Below, piece after piece: positions 51,867 to 60,688 of a DNA stretch of 64,000 bases. Made by a program: the position numbers and the translations under genes. Each line of letters begins with the position of its first letter. Within the stretch, counting starts at the first letter, position 1. The notes beneath the pieces are model-generated. The model saw only the letters and a list, made by a program, of their open reading frames with translations, ran no database searches and was not told where the DNA came from. The DNA is from Candidatus Cryosericum terrychapinii (GTDB lineage: Bacteria; Caldisericota; Caldisericia; Cryosericales; Cryosericaceae). The stretch is taken from positions 83,439 through 147,438 of the forward strand of contig NZ_QXIS01000006.1 in the NCBI RefSeq assembly GCF_003570925.1, written 5' to 3'.

Positions 51867-51900
51867 GGATTGCTGACACGATGTGTGGTGTCAGCAATCC
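51867..51900 (+). terminator. Perfect stem-loop after the OsmC gene
   Basis: GGATTGCTGACAC (51867-51879), eight-base loop, GTGTCAGCAATCC (51888-51900): thirteen pairs, no T-run. A second hairpin GGAGGGC-GAA-GCCCTCC follows at 51925-51941. Confidence 0.55.
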
Positions 51901-51992
51901 GCGTTCTGACCCCTGACGCTTCGCGGAGGGCGAAGCCCTCCACCAGAACTCGACGCTGGTCATGACAGAGCCTCTGGCCCTGCCACTCCGAC

Positions 51993-52020
51993 TTTACTCT
52001 GGTCTATGATTTGATATGAT
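51993..52020 (+). promoter_or_regulatory. Promoter of the membrane protein at 52027, probably leaderless
   Basis: TTTACT (51993-51998), 16-base spacer, TATGAT (52015-52020), then ATG after six bases. No SD upstream. Confidence 0.48.
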
Positions 52021-52026
52021 AAGAAT

Positions 52027-52461
52027 ATGGGAGCCAGAAGACATAGGAACAGACATCAGGATCAGCCTCCCGTTGGGACGCCAGTCGCTGGGTTGGGCAA
52101 GAAGGAAGTTGCTGCGCCGAGTGCCGCGATAGCAGACACCTCCCAGGACCATACGCTCGACGCGTTCTTTGATCCCGCGCATATACGTCTGAGCAGTGTC
52201 ATGCAGCGCCAATCTGAGCTGGCGACTCTCGCCTGGCACTTCGCCCTAGCGTCCGTGTTCGTGCCTGTGGCCGGCATTGTCCTCGGTCTTCTCGCGGTCC
52301 TGTTCGCGCGCGAAGCCCAGGACATGTTCGATCTTGTCGGGGGGACCGACTTCGACCAGCGCCGGGCACACAAGGCTCTTATCATCGGGGGCACGATGAC
52401 AGGAATCTGGCTGATTGGAACGGTTGTGCTCATCTTCATTCTAACGTCACGCGGATTCTAA
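52027..52461 (+). CDS. Small two-helix membrane protein, unknown function
   Basis: 144 residues: a basic, polar N-terminal 60 residues, then helices at about 73-95 and 118-140 flanking an acidic loop with AREAQDMFDLVGGTDFDQRRAHKAL. The layout resembles DUF4190-type proteins with two helices and a short loop; the assignment is weak. No SD; expression probably depends on a leaderless transcript. Confidence 0.5.
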   Translation: MGARRHRNRHQDQPPVGTPVAGLGKKEVAAPSAAIADTSQDHTLDAFFDPAHIRLSSVMQRQSELATLAWHFALASVFVPVAGIVLGLLAVLFAREAQDMFDLVGGTDFDQRRAHKALIIGGTMTGIWLIGTVVLIFILTSRGF

Positions 52462-52564
52462 CGCCGCGTCGCGTCTACACCGCAGTAATCCCGACATGTC
52501 GAGCTACACGACGCTGGTCTGCGACGCGGAGATTGGCCGATTGTCACAGGTGCAGTAGACTGCC

Positions 52565-53047
52565 TCAGAACTTGTAGCCGAACTGTCGCAGCATAGTCTT
52601 TCTGTCTGTCACGTCGCCGTCGCTTTCGATGCCCTTCGGTTTCTCTCCGTCGATGACGCCCATGATACCACGGCCGGTTCCGTCGTCCGCGACAACCACC
52701 TTGAGCGGGTTTGACGTCGCGGCGAAGATCGTGCAGACCTCCGGCACCGTCTTGAGAGCGTTGAGCACGTTGATCGGGTAGGCGTTCCCAAGCAGCAGGA
52801 TGAAGATGTGTCCGGCGCCGATGGCCAAGGCGTTGTCCCGGGCCAATGTGGTCAGGTGCTCATCCGTTCCGGCGCACCGCACAAGGCAGACCCCCGATGC
52901 CTCGTTGAATGCCAGCCCGAATTTCACGCCGGGCACAGCGTTCACCACAGCCTCGTAAATATCCTCGAGACTCTTGATGAAGTGTGTCTGTCCGATGATG
53001 ATATTCATGTCCTCGTCCTTCCTCACAGCTACCAACTCCAGTTGCAT
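52565..53047 (-). CDS. Adenosine-specific kinase family protein (PF04008)
   Basis: 160 residues from ATG 53047 behind GGAGGTG. MNIIIGQTHFIKSLEDIYEAV, VKFGLAFNEASGVCLVRCAGTDEHL, HIFILLLGNAYPINVLNALKTVPEVCTIFAATSNP and GIMGVIDG match the compact family whose archaeal member binds adenosine. Common in archaea and thermophilic bacteria. Together with the BMP importer and Mo hydroxylase it fits nucleoside salvage. Confidence 0.88.
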   Translation of the reverse strand: MQLELVAVRKDEDMNIIIGQTHFIKSLEDIYEAVVNAVPGVKFGLAFNEASGVCLVRCAGTDEHLTTLARDNALAIGAGHIFILLLGNAYPINVLNALKTVPEVCTIFAATSNPLKVVVADDGTGRGIMGVIDGEKPKGIESDGDVTDRKTMLRQFGYKF

Positions 53048-53065
53048 GGCATCACCTCCACAGGC

Positions 53066-53093
53066 ATTGTAGCGCCAGACACGGTCTCGGCAA
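53066..53093 (-). promoter_or_regulatory. Promoter of the adenosine-specific kinase gene
   Basis: Minus-strand TTGCCG (53093-53088), 16-base spacer, TACAAT (53071-53066). Confidence 0.48.
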
Positions 53094-53292
53094 CGAGTTC
53101 GCACCGAAGCATTTCGGCCAACGGGAAACTGGCCTGGTCCGTGGTCTCCAGCAAGGTCCAGTTGTCCCAGACGCGCATATCGCGCTGCATCCAGTACACG
53201 ACGGGCCTGTCGGACCACCTGGGGGGGGGTTGTTGAACGCTCGATTCTTTCGCGATTGTGCCACACTATTTCTCCTGGGTTCCCTGCGTCGG

Positions 53293-53327
53293 TTGACAAC
53301 CCATGCATGCTTGGTACCCTGCATGCA
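53293..53327 (+). promoter_or_regulatory. Promoter and palindrome ahead of the AIM24 gene
   Basis: TTGACA (53293-53298), 16-base spacer, TACCCT (53315-53320). The inverted repeat TGCATGC-N10-GCATGCA (53304-53327) spans the -10, with the same 7-10-7 geometry as the GH4 operator. The rest of 53048-53292 holds only a nine-G tract at 53221 and no gene. Confidence 0.45.
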
Positions 53328-53371
53328 GGGACAGTACATGTGAAGCTGCGCCCAATTGACAGGAGGTATCC

Positions 53372-54046
53372 ATGCAATACAAGATCATGTATCAGCCGTC
53401 CTACTCCTTGCTCGAGCTGCAACTTGACCCGTCTGAGTCTGTCGTCGCCGAATCGGACGCCATGGTTAGCATGACATCGAACGTCAGGATGGACACAGGA
53501 GCCAAGGGAGGTCTCTTTGGCGCACTGAAGCGCTCTGTCGGTGGGGAGAGCATGTTCCAGAACACCTTTACGACCCAAGATGGCCCGGGCAGCGTGACCT
53601 TTGCCCCGACCATGGTGGGGGACATTGCAGCTCGCGACATGAGGGGCGAGAGCCTGTTCGTCCAGTCAGGCTCATTTCTTGCGTCGTCTCCGACGATTGA
53701 GCTCGACACCAAGTGGGGTGGCGCCCGGACCTTCTTCTCCAGAGAAGGGCTGTTCGTCCTCAAGGCGACCGGCGTGGGCATGTTCTTCATGTCCAGCTAT
53801 GGTGCCATCCACGCTGTAACACTGGCTCCGGGAGAGCAGCTGGTCATGGACACTGGCCATATGGTGGCCTTCGACGCGACGATGGGCTATCACGTCCGGC
53901 CTGTCGGAGGTCTGAAGCAGACACTGTTCTCAGGCGAGGGTCTGGTCGTGGATCTCACCGGACCGGGCACGATCTATATGCAGACGCGCAACTTTGGAGC
54001 TTTCGTGAACTACTTGGTCCCCAAGCTGCCCTTCAAACGTGACTAA
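53372..54046 (+). CDS. AIM24/TIGR00266 family protein
   Basis: 224 residues, all-beta. ESVVAESDAMVSMTSNVRMDT, FTTQDGPGSVTFAPTMVGDI, LFVQSGSFLASSPTIELDTKWGG and a GPGTIYMQTRNFGAF end match PF01987, which forms trimeric beta barrels of unknown biochemical role. An SD AGGAGG is present. Monocistronic, with its own promoter and terminator. Confidence 0.88.
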   Translation: MQYKIMYQPSYSLLELQLDPSESVVAESDAMVSMTSNVRMDTGAKGGLFGALKRSVGGESMFQNTFTTQDGPGSVTFAPTMVGDIAARDMRGESLFVQSGSFLASSPTIELDTKWGGARTFFSREGLFVLKATGVGMFFMSSYGAIHAVTLAPGEQLVMDTGHMVAFDATMGYHVRPVGGLKQTLFSGEGLVVDLTGPGTIYMQTRNFGAFVNYLVPKLPFKRD

Positions 54047-54064
54047 ACGTCTCTCGTGAACGAG

Positions 54065-54094
54065 GAAAAGGCCGGCAGCATTGCCGGCCTTTTC
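54065..54094. terminator. Bidirectional terminator
   Basis: GAAAAGGCCGGCA (54065-54077), loop GCAT, TGCCGGCCTTTTC (54082-54094). The A and T runs are part of the stem, so it works in both directions between convergent genes. Confidence 0.7.
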
Positions 54095-54134
54095 GCATGG
54101 AAGGATGTTCACGAGCACTGACTGCCCGGCAGAA

Positions 54135-56156
54135 CTACTCGACGACGATAACCTCTGGCGCGGTCGACGACATGTTGCTCTGGACGACGGCTGCGCGTTC
54201 AGCGGCGATCGCCCTGAGATCCCTGTCCTGCGTCAGTTCCTCGCGTTCGAGGAGCAGGACGTCGTCGCGATGGTCCAGCCGCCCTCTCTCGACAAGAAGA
54301 TCTCCTGTGTGCAGCAGGAGCATCCGGGCTCGCGACAGCGACTTGGCGATGTAGAACCAGGCCTTCTCTGTGACGGCGGACGTCTGCATCATCGCTTGGT
54401 ACCTCTTCCTGAGCAGGACGTTGTTGCCGCCGGACAGCGAATCCAGCCAGGCGAGCGGATCACGGGCTGCTTGCACGCGAGTGGCTGCCCCGGTTTCGCG
54501 TGCCCGCAGCAGGGCAACAGGAAGCAGGTCACTGCGTTCCTGCAGGGTTGGAGATCCGACGTCGACGATAGATGTCCTGAAGAAGGAGAACGCCCGCATG
54601 AAGGCTTCCAGGTCGCGCTCGACAGTGACGTCCGTGCACAGCATGCGCAGGGCCTGTTCGGAATCCCCCTTCGCTATCGCTTCGGCAGCGAGGCGCGCGG
54701 TATCGTCGGAGACCCTGGCTGCGATGCGGTCGAGATGCGTCCACGGGTCCAGACCGGCCGTGTCGCTGGCTGCCTCGAGGACTTCGCCAAGGCGGTCCTG
54801 GATGCCGCGGTGTGCCAGCGCATGGTTCAGGTCCTCTGCCCGGAACGAGGACGAAACCAGCAGCAGGAGGAGGTCCAGAACGAGAGGATGCATGAAGGTC
54901 AGCAGCTGTTGCAAGCTGGCCAGCGTCTCGTCGCCGGTCAGGGTCTCGACTTGGACGCTGTCCAGCTCCGCGAGGTGGGTACTGTTGTTGCTGATCCATC
55001 GTTCCAGGCGAGGCACGGCGAGCCGAATGGCTACCGCCGCGCGCGATGCACGTGGAAGACGGATGAGGGACTTGGCGGACAGTCTGACTTTGGCAGTCGT
55101 GCGCCTCAGCAGCAGGTCGTCCAGCGCGTCTTGCGGCAGCCCTGCGCGGTCGAGCAGGTTGCGGGTGAAGGTTGAGTCGATGTAGACGGAACCGTCGAAC
55201 ACTCTCGCGACGTCGTCAGGGACCGTCGGTACGGTGGAGCCGAGCAGCAGTGCCCCGGTGTCCTTCGACAAATTGTGGAGAAGTTCGACGACGATATCGG
55301 CTGCCATCGGGGCCAGCGGGCGTGGTGTCAGACGCGCCAGCGCACGTCGTGAGAACGCTCGTGCGCCAACGTGCGCAGGGGCAGGAAGGGCAGACAGGAA
55401 CGTCAGTTCCTGACCGTCCCAGATCCAGTCGAGGATGCAAGGCATGGCCATCCGGTCACCGAGGAGCGTGGCCAGACGTGCAGACTGCGTAACAGGGCGT
55501 TCGTCAGCGGGTGACGGCGTTGGCCGGTGGAGGACCTCACCGGTCGTACTGACAGTCCACTCCCAGGCAGCAGCTTCACCATCGCCTGTACCTAGCGTAC
55601 ATTGTACGATGGCATTCGACTCCCCAAGGCTGGCATTCGGCGACCAGGCGCGGCCCGAGAGTCCGGGGTGGAGCTCGGCGCGTTGCGCGAGGACCGCCAT
55701 GGAGGCGGTCGACAGGTACTTGGCCTCCGTCACGCCGGCGTCACGGGCTCTCTGGATAGTCTGAATGTCCAGAAGTCGCAGCCATGACTCCCGGATGCCG
55801 TCCTGCAACTCCGTGAGTGTGTGGAGGATCTCCGCCGTGTCGAAGGTCCCCGGGTCGAACCAAGACCACGCTCGTGGCACGACCGGGGAGCATCGTTCCA
55901 TGATGTCGGGACCGACCGATTCAAGCAGCCGGGCGAAGGAGAGGGTGTCGGCAGAGAAGTCGTACTTCTCCAGCGCGCGCCGGGCGTCAGCCAGCGTTTT
56001 TGCTCCCGCAAGGGCATGACGGTACGCAGTTCCAGGCAGGACAAGTGTCTCGGTAACGTTGAAACTGCCTGCAATCATGGCAAGGGTGGCCTTGCCAGTC
56101 ATACCGACGTTGCGAACAGGAAGGAGGCGTCGTTCCTGCAATCGGATCCATTTCAT
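54135..56156 (-). CDS. Degenerate PEP-synthase/rifampin-phosphotransferase-like protein lacking the phospho-His domain
   Basis: 673 residues from the ATG that overlaps the upstream stop (ATGA). The N-terminus, LPVRNVGMTGKATLAMIAGSF, and VTETLVLPGTAYRHAL recall the PPDK N-terminal ATP-grasp (GGKAANLA then VPPGFV). PCILDWIWDGQELTFLSALP recalls the IEWAWDG-LWLLQARP segment. Near the end, RMLLLHTGDLLVERGRL then DDVLLLEREEL matches the helix before the His domain of Rph-like enzymes. The protein stops soon after, with no GG-x-x-SH His motif. Catalysis is doubtful; a binding or regulatory role is possible. Confidence 0.55.
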   Translation of the reverse strand: MKWIRLQERRLLPVRNVGMTGKATLAMIAGSFNVTETLVLPGTAYRHALAGAKTLADARRALEKYDFSADTLSFARLLESVGPDIMERCSPVVPRAWSWFDPGTFDTAEILHTLTELQDGIRESWLRLLDIQTIQRARDAGVTEAKYLSTASMAVLAQRAELHPGLSGRAWSPNASLGESNAIVQCTLGTGDGEAAAWEWTVSTTGEVLHRPTPSPADERPVTQSARLATLLGDRMAMPCILDWIWDGQELTFLSALPAPAHVGARAFSRRALARLTPRPLAPMAADIVVELLHNLSKDTGALLLGSTVPTVPDDVARVFDGSVYIDSTFTRNLLDRAGLPQDALDDLLLRRTTAKVRLSAKSLIRLPRASRAAVAIRLAVPRLERWISNNSTHLAELDSVQVETLTGDETLASLQQLLTFMHPLVLDLLLLLVSSSFRAEDLNHALAHRGIQDRLGEVLEAASDTAGLDPWTHLDRIAARVSDDTARLAAEAIAKGDSEQALRMLCTDVTVERDLEAFMRAFSFFRTSIVDVGSPTLQERSDLLPVALLRARETGAATRVQAARDPLAWLDSLSGGNNVLLRKRYQAMMQTSAVTEKAWFYIAKSLSRARMLLLHTGDLLVERGRLDHRDDVLLLEREELTQDRDLRAIAAERAAVVQSNMSSTAPEVIVVE

Positions 56157-56383
56157 GGGGAGGCCGTGACATCGGCGCAGGCCTTGTTGTACACACGCAG
56201 GATCATAAACATTGCCCATGCCAGCAATGTGGTCGTCGCGCCAGCGGCGATCCGCAGGATGAGGATGATGGACGCGGTGGCCGGGATGATGACGCCGGCC
56301 CCGAGGAGATCGATGAAGATGGTCAGGAACATCGCAGCAAGGATCTGCCGCTTCTTGAGTCCACTACACGCGAATTGTGCCAT
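56153..56383 (-). CDS. Small two-helix membrane protein
   Basis: 76 residues with two hydrophobic helices (about 13-35 and 39-62) around a short Ala/Thr turn. It is ATGA-coupled to the PEP-synthase-like gene, which suggests a membrane partner for it. No family recognised. Confidence 0.5.
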   Translation of the reverse strand: MAQFACSGLKKRQILAAMFLTIFIDLLGAGVIIPATASIILILRIAAGATTTLLAWAMFMILRVYNKACADVTASP

Positions 56384-56517
56384 CAGGTCACCTCAACTGG
56401 CCGCTCATGTGCCCAAGTAAAGTCTTTGAGTTCAAAGAGGCCAGCATCGCATCCGTGCGTGGGGGCCTGGATTGATCTGACGTGAGCATCTGGCCACAGG
56501 CATGGACGGTTCCAGAC

Positions 56518-56610
56518 TGGCGGAGAGGGTGGGATTTGAACCCACGTGGCAGGGGTTACCCACCAACCCGCTCTCCAGGCGGGTGCTTTCAGCCGCTCAG
56601 CCACCTCTCC
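56518..56610 (-). tRNA. tRNA-Ser (anticodon GGA)
   Basis: Class II tRNA read on the minus strand: acceptor GGAGAGG pairs with CCTCTCC, followed by discriminator G and encoded CCA. The anticodon loop CTGGAGA reads GGA. A long variable arm and a T-arm with GTTCAAATC are present. Confidence 0.94.
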
Positions 56611-56635
56611 GCATGGTAGGAACGCGAACAGAACA

Positions 56636-56663
56636 AGTATACGGAAAACGTCCCCAGATGCAA
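56636..56663 (-). promoter_or_regulatory. Promoter of tRNA-Ser
   Basis: Minus-strand TTGCAT (56663-56658), 16-base spacer, TATACT (56641-56636), 25 bases before the tRNA. Confidence 0.62.
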
Positions 56664-56691
56664 CGAATTGAGAGCAAACGGCAGACTATTC

Positions 56692-59600
56692 CTACGATCC
56701 CGGCGCAGTCCGCTTCTGACTGGCTAGGCTGTCCAGGACGTAGATGGTGTTCTTGCCGCTCTTCTTTGCCTGGTACATCGCAAGATCGGCGAGCAGGAGC
56801 AGGTTCTGTGGATCGGACACGCGGTCCTCGAAGTTTGCCACGCCGCCGCTCAGCGTGACCACGGAACGGAAGTGGCGGTGGTCACGAGCGCTGTTGCGTT
56901 CGACAGACGCGAGGATACGCTCGGCGGCCTTGCGCGCGTCGGTGGGAGAGGCGCCCGGCATCAGGATGACGAACTCCTCGCCGCCGTATCTGTAGGCTGA
57001 ATCGACAGTCCGGATACTATGGCGCAGGATGTCCGCGATGCCCTGGAGGGCGAGGTTTCCATCCAGATGGGAGTAGGTGTCGTTGTACTTCTTGAAGTCG
57101 TCGATATCGAAGAACAGGAGGGAGAACACTTCACCAAACCGTGCTGTGCGCTCCGACTGTTCAATGGAGTGTGTCACGAACGCGCGATAGTTGCCCAGGC
57201 CCGTCAACTCGTCGGTCACCGAGAGCTCATCGATACGATGGACATAGAGGATGTTCTCGGCGACCAGGCTGCAGTCCGAGACGAAAGCTTCCACCATGTG
57301 CCGCTCTTCGTCCGTCAGAAGCACGGGGCGTTTGAACGACACGTACAGGACACCATACAGGACACCTTCGAGTGTTATGCGGAGTGTCAACTCGGTCATG
57401 GCCCCTGGGGCGAGCGGGACCATAGTGTTCGAGACTTCAGAGTGAACGACCGACATGCTGGGACTGCTGAACGCTTCGGCCAGGATACCCGGCTCGACTC
57501 CTGGCTCCGGAGTGAACCCAGTGATGTCAGCCTGGCTGACGACCAGCTGTCTGGATTCTGCTTCGAAGGGGACGTATGCCGATCCGTCCGCCTCGATGAC
57601 ATCCTGCAGCTTGCGAGCCGTTGCAGCCAGGAACTGTTGCAGGTCTGTGCGCTTGAAGGAGGTGTCGAGCAGTTCCTTTGCCGCTAGTCGATACTTCGTG
57701 AGCAGGGCAGAGCGCTGCTTCAGGAAGATCTTCTGTACGATGGATTCCGCATAAGCCATGAAGAGGTCAAATGCACTGGTCTCGCCGAGAGTCAGCAGTC
57801 TGTGGTCTCCAATGCCCATGATGACGAAGCCCACGAGGCGCTGCTCGAAGTCCAGCCGACGGACCAGCAGGTCGCGACCCTGCAGCAGACCGGTGATCGA
57901 GCGCGACAGCGAGTGCGTTACATCTAGTCGAGCCCGCAACTCGCTTTCGAAGAGACGGACAGGTTCCGCCTCTTCCGCGCTGGCGGCCCGGATGGCAGTC
58001 CAGGCTCGTGCCGTGTTGCCCGAGTTTTCCAGCAGGATGACACTCCCTGGCCTAGGCAAGATTCGCTGCAGGAGGCGACTGAGATGCGCCGTTGCCTGTT
58101 CGGTCGTCGAGACGTCGATGTTTTCCAGCTCTGCTCTATTGATGGCTTCGCGGATATTGCGCTGCTCTTTGACTTCTTCCCAGATCAGCCTTCCCTGCAG
58201 AAATCCCTGTACCTCTCCGGCAACCGCCAGGACGTCAGTGGTAACGTCGTTGGTGAAGTAGTCGCTCTGGCCACTTTCCAGGTTAAGCACGGCGATGACC
58301 CGTCCTTCCGCATTCTTCATCGGGATGGCCAGCTCACTGTGCGTGGTCTCATCGGCCATGATGTAGTTGGCATAGTCGGTGATGTTGGGAACATTGACGA
58401 TCGTTCGCTCGCGCAGTGCTTGTCCAAGGACGCCTGCTCCTGCGTTCATGCGGGCAATGATCTCCTGAGGTGGGACAGGGGATTTGGGCGCCGGCACCGA
58501 AAAGAGCCGGGTGAAACGGTCGTTCTCTACCATCAGCAGGTCAATGCACGACAGCTGGAACGCGTTGTTCATGATGGAGAGGAAACTGCTGATCTCCTCC
58601 TCGAACGGCAAGGGGGAGACGATGGCCGAGGACAGCTGGTTGGTGACGGTGAGCGTGAAGTTCTTGCGCTTCAGTGCCTCCATCATCGTGGCGTTGTCCA
58701 GCACCGAGGCAGCAATGTTCGCAAACGATGTGAACAGGGCCAGGTCGTCTTCGTTGAACGGATTCTCGACGCCGATACGGCTGACAGATACCAGGCCGTA
58801 CTTCTGGCTGCCCCTGCGCAGTGGGGCGACCATTATTGATTCGGGCTCTTCGGGGGTGCCGTAGATTTGCATGGCGCGCGGGTCCAACAGGGCGTTCTTG
58901 ATGAGTTCGGGAGTGTCGCCGTCGAAGGTCTTGCCCAGGATTCCCTCTCCCCGTCGGATGCGCAGGTGCGAGAGAGCCTCGCGGTATTCGCTCTTGGCGG
59001 CGACGACGGACAGGTGCTCCATATCCGCATCGATGGTTGCAACGATAGCGTCGTCGGCCGAGAAGAACAGCGCTGCGCGGTCCGTGATGGCCTCCAGAAC
59101 CTGTTGATAGGCCTGAGACGCGGCCATGTCCTGGATGATGGCGGTAAGGAAGGACAACTTGTGGAAGGCGGCCTGCATGCGCTCCTTGTCACGACTGACA
59201 TCGGCGACGCGGGTATCCATGGCGTGAAGACTGTGCCTGACATGTTCGTCGGCAACATACGACAGGATCCCCACGCCCGCTACAGCAAGCATCCCTGTGC
59301 TGATGCCCCCCCAGTTGGCTGACCGGAGCGCCTGTATGAAGCCGCTGCCCTGCTGCTGAGCAATTGACAACCCTTGGCTTACGACGAGGCTTGCCAGGGC
59401 AGCCGTCAGGTACAAGGGAAAGTGCCCGTTCTGCAGGATGATGGACGCAATGACGAGGAAGGCGCCACTCACGACGAAGCTGGCGTCAAACGGCAGGATG
59501 CGTGTTCCGCCATAGAACACGGGCTTGCCCATCAGTAGGGGGCTGCCCATCGCGCCCAGGAAGAGGTTCATGGCGATGCCATCGAACAGAATCTGGTGGC

Positions 59601-59835
59601 GGAGGATGGCGCGCGCCACGCCGCCGCGAGGCGCGAAGCGTTCCATGAGGTCAAGCGCAACGTTGAAGGCGATTCCGGTGACAAGGATCCCCGGTAGAAG
59701 CACGAGCCGGATAGCTCCAGGGGTCTGGCTGAGCATGGCAAGAAGCCACCAGACGCTGCCTCCAGCAATGACCGCGTACCGGAGCAGAATGAGTATTCTG
59801 GCTGTGTTGCGTTCGCCAGGTTTCACGGTCTGCAA
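56692..59835 (-). CDS. Membrane GAF-GGDEF diguanylate cyclase
   Basis: 1047 residues from TTG 59835 (GTG 59826 is the alternative). About six helices in residues 12-205, then a coiled segment and at least two clear GAF-like regions (about 225-370 and 395-540), with a further one or two before residue 870. The GGDEF domain reads DELTGLGNYRAF, FFDIDDFKKYND, and YGGEEF at 950-955. RTVD, five residues before GGEEF, is an inhibitory I-site. It makes c-di-GMP. No other c-di-GMP gene is in the window. Confidence 0.92.
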   Translation of the reverse strand: MQTVKPGERNTARILILLRYAVIAGGSVWWLLAMLSQTPGAIRLVLLPGILVTGIAFNVALDLMERFAPRGGVARAILRHQILFDGIAMNLFLGAMGSPLLMGKPVFYGGTRILPFDASFVVSGAFLVIASIILQNGHFPLYLTAALASLVVSQGLSIAQQQGSGFIQALRSANWGGISTGMLAVAGVGILSYVADEHVRHSLHAMDTRVADVSRDKERMQAAFHKLSFLTAIIQDMAASQAYQQVLEAITDRAALFFSADDAIVATIDADMEHLSVVAAKSEYREALSHLRIRRGEGILGKTFDGDTPELIKNALLDPRAMQIYGTPEEPESIMVAPLRRGSQKYGLVSVSRIGVENPFNEDDLALFTSFANIAASVLDNATMMEALKRKNFTLTVTNQLSSAIVSPLPFEEEISSFLSIMNNAFQLSCIDLLMVENDRFTRLFSVPAPKSPVPPQEIIARMNAGAGVLGQALRERTIVNVPNITDYANYIMADETTHSELAIPMKNAEGRVIAVLNLESGQSDYFTNDVTTDVLAVAGEVQGFLQGRLIWEEVKEQRNIREAINRAELENIDVSTTEQATAHLSRLLQRILPRPGSVILLENSGNTARAWTAIRAASAEEAEPVRLFESELRARLDVTHSLSRSITGLLQGRDLLVRRLDFEQRLVGFVIMGIGDHRLLTLGETSAFDLFMAYAESIVQKIFLKQRSALLTKYRLAAKELLDTSFKRTDLQQFLAATARKLQDVIEADGSAYVPFEAESRQLVVSQADITGFTPEPGVEPGILAEAFSSPSMSVVHSEVSNTMVPLAPGAMTELTLRITLEGVLYGVLYVSFKRPVLLTDEERHMVEAFVSDCSLVAENILYVHRIDELSVTDELTGLGNYRAFVTHSIEQSERTARFGEVFSLLFFDIDDFKKYNDTYSHLDGNLALQGIADILRHSIRTVDSAYRYGGEEFVILMPGASPTDARKAAERILASVERNSARDHRHFRSVVTLSGGVANFEDRVSDPQNLLLLADLAMYQAKKSGKNTIYVLDSLASQKRTAPGS

Positions 59836-59852
59836 ACCCTTTCCATGGAGAA

Positions 59853-59880
59853 ACTATAGCATGCCCAGCGAAAATGCCAA
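59853..59880 (-). promoter_or_regulatory. Promoter of the diguanylate cyclase gene
   Basis: Minus-strand TTGGCA (59880-59875), 16-base spacer, TATAGT (59858-59853) with TGC before the -10. The mRNA would have only about 10-20 bases before the start codon. Confidence 0.55.
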
Positions 59881-59953
59881 CCATGGCGCAGGTCATGTGC
59901 TGACAGGTCTGGACGAGAGAGAGTCAGGGAGAGCTTGTCAGTGAGATGGCAGT

Positions 59954-60190
59954 CTAGAGACTGAGGAGAACCTCCACAACGCGCGAGGAGGCGAGGATGA
60001 TGAGGAACGAGGCGCCGGCCAGAGCGAAGGCCAGGACTGGCGCCCAGCCGGCCGTGGGCCCGCGTTGCGGTTCGGCTGCTGTCAGGACCTGGCGCAGCAG
60101 GTGCTCCGGTACCGTCACGCCGTCGACAGCCGCGTGATAGTGTGTCCGAAGCAACTGGTCAAGCTCGTCGTTACTGTGTTCGATGGTCAC
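59954..60190 (-). CDS. Probable anti-sigma factor (single-pass)
   Basis: 78 residues from GTG 60190, overlapping the sigma factor gene by 20 bases. An acidic cytoplasmic half (HSNDELDQLLRTHYHAAV, VPEHLLRQVLTAAE) precedes one C-terminal helix (about 50-70). The arrangement and overlap are typical of anti-sigma factors, but the zinc HxxxCxxC motif is absent. Confidence 0.55.
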   Translation of the reverse strand: MTIEHSNDELDQLLRTHYHAAVDGVTVPEHLLRQVLTAAEPQRGPTAGWAPVLAFALAGASFLIILASSRVVEVLLSL

Positions 60191-60683
60191 GATGTGCCTC
60201 CAGGAAGGCCTTCAGCGCTTCCTTCGCGCGGAAGAGGCGCGATTTGACGGTTCCCACGGGCTTCCCGATGAGCCCTGCGATCTTCTCGTAGGACATCTCC
60301 TTGTAGTAGTAGAAGTACAACACGTCTCTCAGGTCGCCCGAAAGGTGCCGCATGCCTGCCGCGACATCCTGTACGGTCTCCGCTTGCACCGGGTCATACC
60401 CTGTCCCATCCGAACCCGGCTGCGGCAGGGCGTCTCCCGGGGTCAGCAGGGGAAGCTCTCGCCCTTTGTGCTGACGAAAGCTGCTTGCTTCATTCATGGC
60501 AATCCTCATGACCCACGTTGTTGGACTGGAATCGCCACGAAAGGACGGGAGAAAATGGCGCACCTTGAAGAACGTGGACTGGAAGACGTCGTCCGCGTCG
60601 AACCGGTTGCCCATTCGTGAGACCAGGTATGTGTAGATTTCATCTGCACAACTGTTCATAAGCGTCTCGAAATCCAGGAGCAT
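60171..60683 (-). CDS. ECF-type RNA polymerase sigma factor
   Basis: 170 residues from ATG 60683. Sigma region 2: YLVSRMGNRFDADDVFQSTFFKVRHFL and TTWVMRIAMNEASSFRQ. Region 4: LRDVLYFYYYKEMSYEKIAGLIGKPVGTVKSRLFRAKEALK. The anti-sigma candidate overlaps its end. No ECF-type target promoter was identified. Confidence 0.9.
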   Translation of the reverse strand: MLLDFETLMNSCADEIYTYLVSRMGNRFDADDVFQSTFFKVRHFLPSFRGDSSPTTWVMRIAMNEASSFRQHKGRELPLLTPGDALPQPGSDGTGYDPVQAETVQDVAAGMRHLSGDLRDVLYFYYYKEMSYEKIAGLIGKPVGTVKSRLFRAKEALKAFLEAHRDHRTQ

Positions 60684-60688
60684 CGATG

